This document shows, in pieces, positions 18,101 through 25,283 of a stretch of DNA of 64,000 bases (position 1 is the first letter of the stretch; each line of letters begins with the position of its first letter). The notes beneath the pieces were generated by a model. The model made no database searches. It was given only the letters and a program-made list of their open reading frames with translations, and had not been told where the DNA came from. A program made the translations under genes and the position numbers. The stretch is from the NCBI RefSeq assembly GCF_044987625.1, contig NZ_JBJDSB010000002.1, positions 992,001 to 1,056,000 of the forward strand, in the 5' to 3' direction. This DNA is from Desulfobaculum sp044987625. GTDB lineage: Bacteria; Desulfobacterota; Desulfovibrionia; Desulfovibrionales; Desulfovibrionaceae.

Positions 18101-21100
18101 AGCAGGGAATAGGCGTGGCGTACATGCTCGCGTTCCTGCCCGTTTTCAAAGGGCGGGTTCATGATGATGCGGTCATAGGGCGCGCCGCTGTGCTTGAGGA
18201 AATCACGGCCAACAAGGGTGTGCCCTTTGCCTTCAAGAATGCTGCGCAGCGCGTCCACTGTCTCCACCACGTCGAGGTGGGCATCCGGGTGCGCCGTCTT
18301 CACGGCGTCGGCGATATTGCCCTTGCCCGCGCTTGGTTCAAGCACGCGCATGCCGCCCCTGATGTCGGCGGCCTCCAACATTTGACGCACCACCGGGGCG
18401 GGCGTTGGGAAGAACCCCGGAATCTTGCGGCCGACCAGCTCGCGCTCGGCGCGCCGCGTGGGGCTTTCCTGTCCCGGCGGCACATAGTGGCTGAGGAATT
18501 CGCGCAGAGTCGCCCGGAGCGCCTCGTCTGACGCAATGCCCATACCGGAGAGGCGCTTTCGCACCTGCAGGGGCTCGCGGAGCTGCCAGCCGAGGTACTT
18601 GTCCCCAAGCGGGGCCAGCTTGGCTACCACCTGCCGGGCAAGGTCCAGTTCCTGTTCTCCCGCAAAAGTATAGGTACCTTGGTCATCGGTGCGCGCAGCC
18701 CGCGCCCGCAGGCGCTTGGCGAGGCCCTTGCCACCACGGACGCCGTTCAGACGCTCTGCGAGGCTTTGCAGGATTTCGCGGTGCGCCTGCACCTTGGGAA
18801 GCTCGGCAAAGGTGATGTCCTCAGCCTCGAACCGTTCATCGCTCCGGTCGGAGCGCTTTCCCGACGGACGTTTGTATGCGGCGCGTTTTAGCGCGCTCAC
18901 AAGGGTCTGGACCTGCACCTTTTGACTGATGCCCCCCAAATGCGTGGTTTCGCCCCGCTCTATGGCGTCCGCGATGCTCTGCATGGTTGCCGCAAGGGCC
19001 AGTTCGCGCCGTGCGGAATCCTCCTGCGCGGCGGCCTCGCGCGCCCGTTTGGCGGTGTTGGTCCTGCGCTCTGCGGCAAGGGACTGCGTCGCCGTTTCAT
19101 GCAGCCGCCCTGCGACCTCGCGCAGGCGGGACGCCCGCTTGGCGCTGGCTGGCGGCGCTTTCTCCTCCTGTCTCTCAGCCTTTGGCGCGCCCTCCTCCGG
19201 CGCTCTTCCCTCTGCGGTAGCCATGAACTGCTCCGCCGCATCCTGCGTCTTGAACTGGAAGCCGGGAATTGCGCCGCCCTTGGCGTAGCGCGAATACCAT
19301 CCGCCCAGACGCTTGGCCCGCGCGAGGAGTTCCCGATACGCGGCGCGGTCCACGCGGCGGTCAAGGCGCACTACAAAGAGGTCGTAGCCGTCGCGGGTGT
19401 GTTTGGTGCGCTGCATGGACATCTGCGCGCCTTGCGTCCCGGCGGCGTCTTGCACGGATTGCGGGCGCGCTACGCCCCGCTTTTCGCGCTGGGCGCTTGC
19501 GACCAATTCGTCGTATCGCTCACGTTGTTCTGGCGTCATGGCCTCCTCGCCGCGCAGGCGAAAGAGCATGCGGAAGTCGTCCAGCGTCTGCGGGTCGTCC
19601 ATGGCGCGGCGATAGCGCTGGTAAAGCTCCTGCCCTTCCTCGCGGCGCTTTTGCACGCGCTGTGCGTAGGCGGCCACGTCCTCATCGGTATAGTTCGCGG
19701 CCTTGTCACGCAGGGCTGTGGCCCGGCTGGTGGGCATATCGCCAAGCACCTGATAGCTCAGGGAGCCGTCCAGCGCGTAGTCCATGAGCATATCGCCATA
19801 CACAGCCTGCACCACGTCGCGCTTGCGGCGTGCGCCGCGCCGGGAATTGAGGCCAAGGCGCTTGCGCAGTGTCTCCACGGTTTGGCGGCCCAGCTCCGCC
19901 TTGATGGCCTCCTCCGCTTCAAGCAGCCGGTTCACCTGCCCGCGAACATCCTCCGCCGAAACCTGCCCCTCGCGCAGGCGCTGGAGAAAGGCGTCATGGG
20001 CGGCCACGGTGTAGGGCGTGGCGTCGTCAACTGCCGGAGCTTCCGGCGTGGGGGATGCTTCTTGAACCGGCAATTCCGCCGGAGACGTTTCCGGCTCAAC
20101 CTGCGTGGGCCTCGCTTGCGGAACGCCTTCAGCGTCGCCAAGGGAAAGCGGTTCAGGTTGTTGAGGCGTCTCCGACGTAGGCGGGACGGGCATGTCCGCA
20201 GGCACGTCCTGCACCGCCTCCACCTCTGGCGCTTCAGCCTGCGGCGCGTCTTCGGCGGGGCCGAGGGCAATGGCCTGTGAGGGCACGGGCAGGTCGCGGC
20301 GTTTCCAATCCGGGACAAGGTCAAAGCCCTGCCCGGACGGGAGCGCCGTGGGCGTGGCATTGCGGATATGCTCCAGCTCCCACAGCGCGTGGGCCAGCGT
20401 GCGTTCCTGCTCCTGCGTACGGTCCTGAATGCCGGAAAGTTGGTGCACCACGTCGCTCAGTGCCTGCGCGCGCTGTGCGGCCTCTTCGCTCAGGCGCACG
20501 GTTTCGGCTCCGGCCTGCTCCGGCAGGGTATCCAGACGGGCCGGGAAGACGTCGGCGTGGGCGTCCTGATAGCGCCGCTGGACGGCGTTTTCCTCGTAGA
20601 AGCCCGCTTCCTCGCGGCGGCGGAGCAGGGCGCGCGCGATGGCCGTACGCGGCAGATTGCGCGAGCCTTTGCGCGTGGCAACGCCGTGATGCGAGGCAAT
20701 GCGGCGCACCTCGGCCACGGGCAAGGCGTTCAGGCCTTCGGATGTGAGTTCCTCCAGCGCCGGGACAGGGGGAGCCGTTGGCTCTTTGGCTGGCTCCTCC
20801 TGCCGGGGGTGGAGCGCTTCTTCAAGGCGCTCTCCCGCCCTGCGGCCCGTTTCGGTTGGCGCGGGCTCCGGGCGCGTTTCGTCCTGCTCCAGCCAGCGGC
20901 GGCGGGCAACGTCCTGCCGCGCGGCGTCAAAGTCGTAGTCAATATCGGACGCTTCGGGCGGCTCCACATCCGGGCCAATCTCGGGGCCACGTCTGCGGCG
21001 CTCAAGCTCCTCCTCGGCAAAGGCGGACACCATGTCCGGCCCGCCGTCGCGCTTGTCCGCAAGGGGGAACAGGGCTTCAATGCGCCGCCGCGTCTCGCCC

Positions 21101-22368
21101 TTTGCCTCGTCCTGCCGCGCCCGCTCCTCTTCAGCGCGGTAATGCTTGCGCAGGGCGCCAAGGTCAGCATTGCGGATGCGGTCCTGTGTGAGGGGAATGG
21201 CCGGGCGCTCCCGAGGCACCACGTCCACAAGGTCCACCACCTCGGCGGGTGCGTCTGGTGCGTGTGGCTCGTTCTCCGGCTTTGCCACCTCGGGCGTCTG
21301 CCGGGGCTGGTGGTGCATGGAGCGCACAGCCGTGCCCGCACCAGCAAAGCCGCCAGCCGCCACCGCCGTCGGCCCAAAGACCATCCGCGCGCCCTGCCCC
21401 GGCTCCAGCGCGTCCATCCCTGCGCGCCGCCGTGCGGCCTGCTGCACCTCTGCGGTGGTCATTTCGCCCGCCTCTTCGGCGGGGAGCACCTTGAGGTAGT
21501 TCATCGCAAGGGTTTTCAGCGTACTCCGGACGGAATCAAAGGCCGGACGCGACCACGGCTTCGTTACTTTAAGGAGCGCCCCGCCGATGAGGTCCGAAAG
21601 CGCCTCCCCGCCGCCCTCGGCCACGGCGGACGCCAGGGCTTCGGGCTTGACGTCCTGCGGGTCCAGCCCCTGCTTTTGTGCTTCCTCCAGAAACTGATCG
21701 TACTCCGCCGCGCCAAGCACGGTGCCGCCGCCAAGGGCGTACCCCACAAGGCTTCCTGCAGGACCGGCCGGAACAGCCGCCACCGCGCCGGGCAGGCCTG
21801 CGGCAATGGAGACCGGTGCGGACGCCGCGCCCTCGTACAACGCGCGCCGGACCTCACTCTGGCGCGCCTGCGTGGACGGCTGGAAGAACGGCAAACGCTC
21901 GGCCCGCTCCGTGCCAGCAATAACGCGGGACGGCAGGCCGCTCTGCGTATCGTCCCCGGCTCTGCCAAGGGCCGTGCGCGCCGCGCGGGCAAAGGTTTGC
22001 GGCGTATCAAGAACAAGGCCACGCGCCAGCGCCGCGCCCACATCCTCGCCCACGGTGCGGCGCGGCGGAGCATCCGCCCCCGGTTCCGGGGCTTCCAGCT
22101 CGCCGCGTCCCCACGCGCCAAGGCCGATGCCAAGGGGCGTTACGGGTCGGATGCGCCCAAGCAGCCGCGCCGCGGGCTTCACGTAGGCATCAAGGAAGCC
22201 TCCGGCACTGTCGTCCTGCGGCGCAGGCTGTTGTTCGCCCTGCGGCTCGCCCTGAAAGCCGTCGAGCCCGGCAACATACTGCCGGGACGCCGCAACCATC
22301 TCCTCCCTGCTCATGGAGTCGGGGAACGCCACCACCTTTCCGTCCGGCATGCGTACTCTGACCATCAT
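12163..22368 (-). CDS. giant polyvalent phage protein with methyltransferase, DdrB/ParB-like and protease-like segments
   Basis: 3401 residues, the last gene of the late operon (ATGA overlap with the previous gene). It starts with RVRMPDGKVVAFPDS, common at the start of ejected phage proteins, and has a Gly/Ala-rich membrane-like stretch near 190-230. A SAP/Rho-N-like helix pair lies near 540. An N6-adenine methyltransferase-like domain spans about 1310-1450 (LEPSAGKGNI, then NPPF at N1404). A DdrB/ParB-like segment lies near 1970-2050 (NGPPIVTD, GGNSRAMS), a possible metalloprotease motif HEQGLHH is at 2397, and two C-terminal blocks typical of large phage proteins (FPHVRRGTHF, NLKTATLNFTQNM) follow. 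Such proteins enter the host with the DNA and protect it; the exact role here is inferred. Residues about 1858-1918 look out of frame. Confidence 0.8.
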   Translation of the reverse strand: MMVRVRMPDGKVVAFPDSMSREEMVAASRQYVAGLDGFQGEPQGEQQPAPQDDSAGGFLDAYVKPAARLLGRIRPVTPLGIGLGAWGRGELEAPEPGADAPPRRTVGEDVGAALARGLVLDTPQTFARAARTALGRAGDDTQSGLPSRVIAGTERAERLPFFQPSTQARQSEVRRALYEGAASAPVSIAAGLPGAVAAVPAGPAGSLVGYALGGGTVLGAAEYDQFLEEAQKQGLDPQDVKPEALASAVAEGGGEALSDLIGGALLKVTKPWSRPAFDSVRSTLKTLAMNYLKVLPAEEAGEMTTAEVQQAARRRAGMDALEPGQGARMVFGPTAVAAGGFAGAGTAVRSMHHQPRQTPEVAKPENEPHAPDAPAEVVDLVDVVPRERPAIPLTQDRIRNADLGALRKHYRAEEERARQDEAKGETRRRIEALFPLADKRDGGPDMVSAFAEEELERRRRGPEIGPDVEPPEASDIDYDFDAARQDVARRRWLEQDETRPEPAPTETGRRAGERLEEALHPRQEEPAKEPTAPPVPALEELTSEGLNALPVAEVRRIASHHGVATRKGSRNLPRTAIARALLRRREEAGFYEENAVQRRYQDAHADVFPARLDTLPEQAGAETVRLSEEAAQRAQALSDVVHQLSGIQDRTQEQERTLAHALWELEHIRNATPTALPSGQGFDLVPDWKRRDLPVPSQAIALGPAEDAPQAEAPEVEAVQDVPADMPVPPTSETPQQPEPLSLGDAEGVPQARPTQVEPETSPAELPVQEASPTPEAPAVDDATPYTVAAHDAFLQRLREGQVSAEDVRGQVNRLLEAEEAIKAELGRQTVETLRKRLGLNSRRGARRKRDVVQAVYGDMLMDYALDGSLSYQVLGDMPTSRATALRDKAANYTDEDVAAYAQRVQKRREEGQELYQRYRRAMDDPQTLDDFRMLFRLRGEEAMTPEQRERYDELVASAQREKRGVARPQSVQDAAGTQGAQMSMQRTKHTRDGYDLFVVRLDRRVDRAAYRELLARAKRLGGWYSRYAKGGAIPGFQFKTQDAAEQFMATAEGRAPEEGAPKAERQEEKAPPASAKRASRLREVAGRLHETATQSLAAERRTNTAKRAREAAAQEDSARRELALAATMQSIADAIERGETTHLGGISQKVQVQTLVSALKRAAYKRPSGKRSDRSDERFEAEDITFAELPKVQAHREILQSLAERLNGVRGGKGLAKRLRARAARTDDQGTYTFAGEQELDLARQVVAKLAPLGDKYLGWQLREPLQVRKRLSGMGIASDEALRATLREFLSHYVPPGQESPTRRAERELVGRKIPGFFPTPAPVVRQMLEAADIRGGMRVLEPSAGKGNIADAVKTAHPDAHLDVVETVDALRSILEGKGHTLVGRDFLKHSGAPYDRIIMNPPFENGQEREHVRHAYSLLKPGGRLVSVMSSGPFFREQKADAAFRDWLEEQGGIHEALPDGAFKESGTGVSTHLVVLDKPEAVTEIEAITIHPHQLPPGSFTVSYGYNAEKGQGELFARKAREEGQGQLVLSVEAANSPELKAVLQQLTQSLYSGKSAEDAVDSLKRTAPVRIKADDASDTPPSRGRADYHYRREARIEKYERAAERAKDRSEASFKASSDLVSGIPLGQPVQPVGHHSRKGHLRTLERSRLKMDKAVAEGRKADYYADKAASAQANTAISSDDPEALVRLEEKIAALEDLQERMKTINKAYRRAKGDVAKMDVSESMRAVVRKWKENKRDWEGDQPFPGYALSNNSAKIRQAKKRLASLQRSDSTPGGEWSFDGGRIVDSTEDNRVQIFFDDKPDAEMRGRLKRSGFRWARSVGAWQRVRSPRALEVAKSVAGVENPVVDSGHEQIQGRKGTRRVSRPDGVDRLEQPGRAVPVVSRREGREESRTEAAEGTGRRRAAHQGEAVTVLHAEGEDPAHYEVRDAADIVPSHSALHNFQKNPSYPDGVQERPYHLDPAEQQKVRRNAASLDPRFVVSDNPDAINGPPIVTDAGVVLGGNSRAMSIQLAYDAGGATTYRDALRQKAVLFGLEPEAVDGFERPVLVRVVEGDMDAQTMARRARLYNQAFTQGLDAKAEGVSRGRMVSERSMGILAQALEGHATLREYLNQPGSRKLIESLEADGVLEASQRGRILNKETGLLSDEGKRQVELALRGRVVDDFDLLDAAPAAALSKIDRVLPAVAKVQVRGDEWDISDKLKHALRQIVRMRAQGMADLRQYFATGSLLEDDTSKGDRYVVRLAYALDGMKPTAFKAAWDRYAKDAVASVRGQGRLPGVETPTAEESFEREFGDKKKRFSRRHWDPAAGKGIGARRVRRAVVALQARAVNALPLEVVQSVSDLPEDIQAKARRERGLGLVEAVYDGEAGTTYFIAENITSENRALALWLHEQGLHHGLRGLFPDAGQLRRMLNAVARSAPRDAMRRIIQEHGLENTPSGRREAAEEHLARIAERVSLGEVLAQQEKNLWQRVKAALRRAVRALVGRHRMPLSEGEMGQIVADAVRWTVHGPREAMGMSGAHRFSRSFEAEDFVFHVAEAEEGSFWQAARELRRQRVLDDKDMGLLERVIRQPYWVAKDHPEFKPLMQIELRREEARSEAVLRSWEGVREHFAGLGRKDRELLSRVIWAIEGRKLKGVTKPRTQVVGKDENGHDIRRENPEHYRQLGQVLINRGVPMKIAQAVVAIRRSLDADQLVVYNRLRAMREMQSAPESIEGYRTTMGRIHNYFPHVRRGTHFIRATDPQTGETLYRKHFYARLLPDFKAARLMRQVTREYPNAKWEYGKAQSLPEDVYDHAIPVDAMEQVIGAAVQRTGADKDKQDELRSLLHESVSDVLKMRGWGRHTIRRMDIPGFETQDIERILWEHKSGLYGWLTKMDAARAFTDALYNIDAAKQPRLYGYAARYVQDMLQNSDRVDHIIQGVKSLIFLKYLGYNLKTATLNFTQNMVAGVPRLSADTSFATAHSYFTSAMDYVVKEVGRAGALKQDERKLLEDLYYTGITNDLMMRELRGQVAGKAYGLYGKIVQTAGLPMSVAERFNRCSLALAAYRIARDGKVRAKDVLEAAGYRKGQKWRYEDAREYAETVVLDSHFLYGKSNRPELFRGGTGNKFLSTAYTFRTFTHGLLSLWRNLLMKKGWRGKRAVAMSLGATALFGGVTALPLYKMFASIACQFFGEDPTEMVRSHFESPEARDAATYGVPALLGVNLSGSLGMELPVFERIEYDQQLTDQVLDNSLEILGVPVALIEDIGLAAGYLRQGNTGRALEEILPAGLANILKAHRLTTKGAYTRSGRPIALPGETKAHRLTAEEAIAQAIGFQPLSRAKSWDAYSTAEDLKNFRQSKQKQLVYDYLQAVRSGDEKARRKAMRERLEWNRRMHEAGKEQFMIKPLPGLVRGR
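16614..16796 (-). CDS. 60-residue acidic/basic ORF in a second frame inside the giant gene
   Basis: The frame starts MSRFKDEKERDEFLDLME and ends EPPTKAKQ. Its codons end almost always in G or C, like true genes of this phage, while the giant frame over the same bases gives an arginine-rich stretch with many A- or T-ending codons. This suggests a separate small gene overlapped by, or accidentally joined into, the giant frame. It is rich in Lys, Glu and Asp, predicted helical, with no known family. Confidence 0.45.
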   Translation of the reverse strand: MSRFKDEKERDEFLDLMESIDWSSPDALYQSFHDAKDEKKVELRQQKELEDAEPPTKAKQ

Positions 22369-23864
22369 TCAAAGGTCCCGGTCGAAGGATTGAATACAAA
22401 GTCGGCCCCGCCCGCCTGCGACATGGTCAGCCCCTCGCCGTCCTGCGCAAAGGGGCTCATGCCTGCGGCGATGCGCTTTCGCGCGTGGTGGACGGCCTTT
22501 TGGAGAATCTGGGGCGTAGCCTTGTCGCCGCGCAGGAGCAGGTCCACTTCCTCGCGGCTGAGCGTTGGCACCAGAAGCGGGATTTCGCGCTCTTTGCCGT
22601 CGAATTCCACGCCGACGGAAAGCTCCGTGGAGATGCCGCCGCCGGGGCGCTCCAGTTCGCCGAGGAAGCCTTTCCCCTTGGGCGTACCGTCCACGCGCAG
22701 GCCATAGCCACGCTCCCGCTGTGGGCGCTCCTGCTGTGCTGGCGGCTGCTCACGCACGGGCATGGGCGTGGCCTGCTGAGGCGTGCCACCCTGCGGCTTT
22801 CGCACCTTGGCCCGGACCATGGATCCGCCGCTGATGCCGGGGTCTTGAAGCTGTGGCTCCAGCCCCTTGCCGCGCATTCCATCGGGCAGGAAGCGGATGC
22901 CGAAGCGTTTCATGTTCTCCGGCGAGGCCGCCACGGTGACGGGGTTGCCCCAGACGTCCTTCTGCCCCGTGTTGGCGATGGCGTCCCATGCGCGCTTAAA
23001 GTCCACCCACGAGGACACTGTGGAGCCGTCGGGCATAATCCACACGCCACCGGGGCTTTCGGCTGTCTTGGGTTGTGGCGCCGCAGGCTTTTGGCCGCCC
23101 TTGACCGGGACCGCACGCGGGCCGTCCTCACCGGGCTGGACCGTGTAGAGCGAGCCGCCCACGGTGTAGATTTTCGGCGGTTTATCCTCACGCGGGGCCT
23201 GCGCGCCGGGGATGGGCACCGCGCGCATTCCGCCTGCGTCGTCGCTGACGATGTTCACAAGGCTTCCGCCCACATTACGGATGAGCGGGTCCTTCTCCTT
23301 GGCCGTGCCAAAGCGCGCGTTGAGCCAGGAGCGAAAGCCCTCGGGCGAGCGCATGGCCGCGGCCTTTTGCACCGCGTCGCCGGGTCCGGCAAAGCGGATG
23401 TCGCCGCCCTCCACGTACTGCTTGGCCCCGTCCTCGCCCTGACGGTAAGGGCGCAGGGTAAAGGCCTCGCCCTCACCCGTGACGGCCTCGTAGCGGTAGT
23501 CGTCCGGGAAAATCTCCGAGGCCACCTGCGCCACCACCTGCGGGTCGCCGTCGGACAGGATGACCTTGCGCACGGCGTCATCGCGCTGGCGCGAGAGCTG
23601 CGTCATCTCGTGGCGGAGCTTGGCGGCGTCGTACCCAAGGCGCTGGGCGGCCTGCTCAAGCTGGGCAGACTGCGCCCTGCCATGACGCCGCGCGGCCTCG
23701 TCCCACACCTTGGGGCTGACGTCGTCCGGGCGTTTCTGCGGACCATAGCCGCCGCTGTGGCGCTGCATAAGGTCGTCCACGTCGCGCTCAAACATGCCGG
23801 CCTTGGCGTCCTTCACCACCTGACTGCCCACCATTCCCAGCTTTACCCAGTCGTCAAATCCCAT
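22365..23864 (-). CDS. probable internal virion protein
   Basis: 499 residues, soluble and rich in Gly, Pro and charged residues. The N-terminal 150 residues are helical (DDLMQRHSGGYG, AAKLRHEMTQLSRQRD), the middle is low-complexity and Pro/Gln-rich (QEQPPAQQERPQRERG-like), and the last 100 residues are ordered (REIPLLVPTLSREEVDLLL). That final block also occurs in other internal or ejection proteins of podoviruses. It overlaps the giant gene by 4 bases and lies 2 bases from the glycine-zipper protein, a typical ejection-protein cluster. Assignment rests mainly on position. Confidence 0.55.
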   Translation of the reverse strand: MGFDDWVKLGMVGSQVVKDAKAGMFERDVDDLMQRHSGGYGPQKRPDDVSPKVWDEAARRHGRAQSAQLEQAAQRLGYDAAKLRHEMTQLSRQRDDAVRKVILSDGDPQVVAQVASEIFPDDYRYEAVTGEGEAFTLRPYRQGEDGAKQYVEGGDIRFAGPGDAVQKAAAMRSPEGFRSWLNARFGTAKEKDPLIRNVGGSLVNIVSDDAGGMRAVPIPGAQAPREDKPPKIYTVGGSLYTVQPGEDGPRAVPVKGGQKPAAPQPKTAESPGGVWIMPDGSTVSSWVDFKRAWDAIANTGQKDVWGNPVTVAASPENMKRFGIRFLPDGMRGKGLEPQLQDPGISGGSMVRAKVRKPQGGTPQQATPMPVREQPPAQQERPQRERGYGLRVDGTPKGKGFLGELERPGGGISTELSVGVEFDGKEREIPLLVPTLSREEVDLLLRGDKATPQILQKAVHHARKRIAAGMSPFAQDGEGLTMSQAGGADFVFNPSTGTFE

Positions 23865-23866
23865 GG

Positions 23867-24820
23867 CTAGCTTCCTCCCAAAAGGCCGAGGCCTGCCCCG
23901 CCCATGGCGCCAATTGCGGTGCCCCAGCCGGGCATAATCTGCGTGCCGATCATCGCGCCGCCCATGGCGCCGCCTGCGGCATTGCCTGCTCCGCCGCCCT
24001 TGCCGGTGGTTCGGACGCTCACCGGCTGCATGCCGGAGTTGTTGGCGGCCATGGCCTGCGAGGACAGCCCAAGGGCCATGTCCCCGGCGTTATGCACGGG
24101 CATCCGCTGCATATCCGCGCGGGTGCGGGGCATCGCGGCCAGCGCCATGCCGCCGGTATCCCCCGTCCCCGGTAGGCCCGAGGCCCGGCCACGCACCTGC
24201 ATGGCCGTGGTCATCTTGGAAAACGCCCGGTCCTTCTCCTGCTCCCGCGCTACGGTGCGCGCTCCGCCCATGGCGCGGGCCTTGTCCAGCCCGGTATCCG
24301 CAAGGAGCGCCGCCGTACGCCCGCCCGTGAGGCCCATGCGCGCGGCGCTCCGGCGTACGGCACCGCCCGCGTCCTTAAAGCTTTGGGCAACGTCCGCGGA
24401 CGCGCGCCCCATGGCTCCGGCCACATCCGGGCCTTTGGCGGCCTCGGCGTAGAATTTTTCCGTGACCGGAGCGGCGGCCTCCAGCTCGCTAAGCTGGGTT
24501 TCACGCAGGGCGTCCTTGACGGCGCGGCCTTCGGTGATGTCGCGCATCTGCTCCTGAAGCCCAAGGCGCGCCGCCTCCGTGCGCAGGGGCAACAGCTCCG
24601 ACTGCGACGAGAGTTCAGCGCTGCGAAGGCCCTTTTCCTGCGGCAAGAGGTCGCGGTGTGCGCCCACAACCTGCTCCTCATAGGGCAGGAAGTGGTCCAG
24701 ATAGATATTGAACAGGTCATCCGCGCGGGCGTCCTGCTTCTCCGCAATGCTCGCCATGCGCCGCGCGGCCTGCGGGTCCTGCGCCGTGTATTCAACGTTT
24801 TTGCCGGTATCGAGACTCAT
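23867..24820 (-). CDS. internal virion protein with C-terminal glycine zipper
   Basis: 317 residues. Residues 1-200 are long helices, suggesting a coiled coil (AARRMASIAEKQDARADDLF, LRETQLSELEAAAP). The C-terminus is a glycine-zipper membrane segment (GGAMGGAMIGTQIM, GAMGGAGLGLLGGS), as in podovirus ejection proteins that form a channel across the host envelope. It overlaps the upstream gene by 4 bases. The role is inferred from this architecture and from neighbours. Confidence 0.65.
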   Translation of the reverse strand: MSLDTGKNVEYTAQDPQAARRMASIAEKQDARADDLFNIYLDHFLPYEEQVVGAHRDLLPQEKGLRSAELSSQSELLPLRTEAARLGLQEQMRDITEGRAVKDALRETQLSELEAAAPVTEKFYAEAAKGPDVAGAMGRASADVAQSFKDAGGAVRRSAARMGLTGGRTAALLADTGLDKARAMGGARTVAREQEKDRAFSKMTTAMQVRGRASGLPGTGDTGGMALAAMPRTRADMQRMPVHNAGDMALGLSSQAMAANNSGMQPVSVRTTGKGGGAGNAAGGAMGGAMIGTQIMPGWGTAIGAMGGAGLGLLGGS

Positions 24821-25281
24821 GACCGCTCCTCCAGATAGCTCCCGAGGCTTTCGTCATGGATCATGCGCCGGATCTCGGGACTGACCGTGCGCATCCAGTC
24901 GTAGCCGCCCACGATGTAGGCGCACATGTTCACGATGTCCCCGGCCATGTCCCGCAGGACAAAGGCCACGTGCATCTCATGCCCGCGCCCGCTCTCCTCA
25001 AAGCGGTTGGCGTCGAACCACGCGTTTATATAGCTGGCCATCAGCGGCACCAGCTTGGCGTAATGCCGCGCGTAGAAGGGATTTCGCGGCAGTTCCACCA
25101 GCGCGTACCAAAAGGCCCGGTTCACGGCTTCGGACGGGACGTCCCGGTCGCCGTCGATAATGTCGTCCCACACCTGCGAAATGTGGCTGACCATATGCAC
25201 AAGGGCGGCGGCGTCCGTGTCGCCGCGCAGAAAATGCAGAATACGGCGGGACTGGCGGCGCTGCGCGAGGGTTTGGGGCAT
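24817..25281 (-). CDS. conserved helical phage protein
   Basis: 154 residues, mostly helical, with many aromatic residues (HISQVWDDIIDGDRD, VNRAFWYALVELPRNPF, NMCAYIVGGYDW). There is no signal peptide or metal site. It sits between the tail-tip-like protein and the ejection proteins and is translationally coupled to the latter (ATGA). I cannot name the family; a virion assembly or internal-protein role is likely from position. Confidence 0.6.
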   Translation of the reverse strand: MPQTLAQRRQSRRILHFLRGDTDAAALVHMVSHISQVWDDIIDGDRDVPSEAVNRAFWYALVELPRNPFYARHYAKLVPLMASYINAWFDANRFEESGRGHEMHVAFVLRDMAGDIVNMCAYIVGGYDWMRTVSPEIRRMIHDESLGSYLEERS

Positions 25282-25283
25282 GG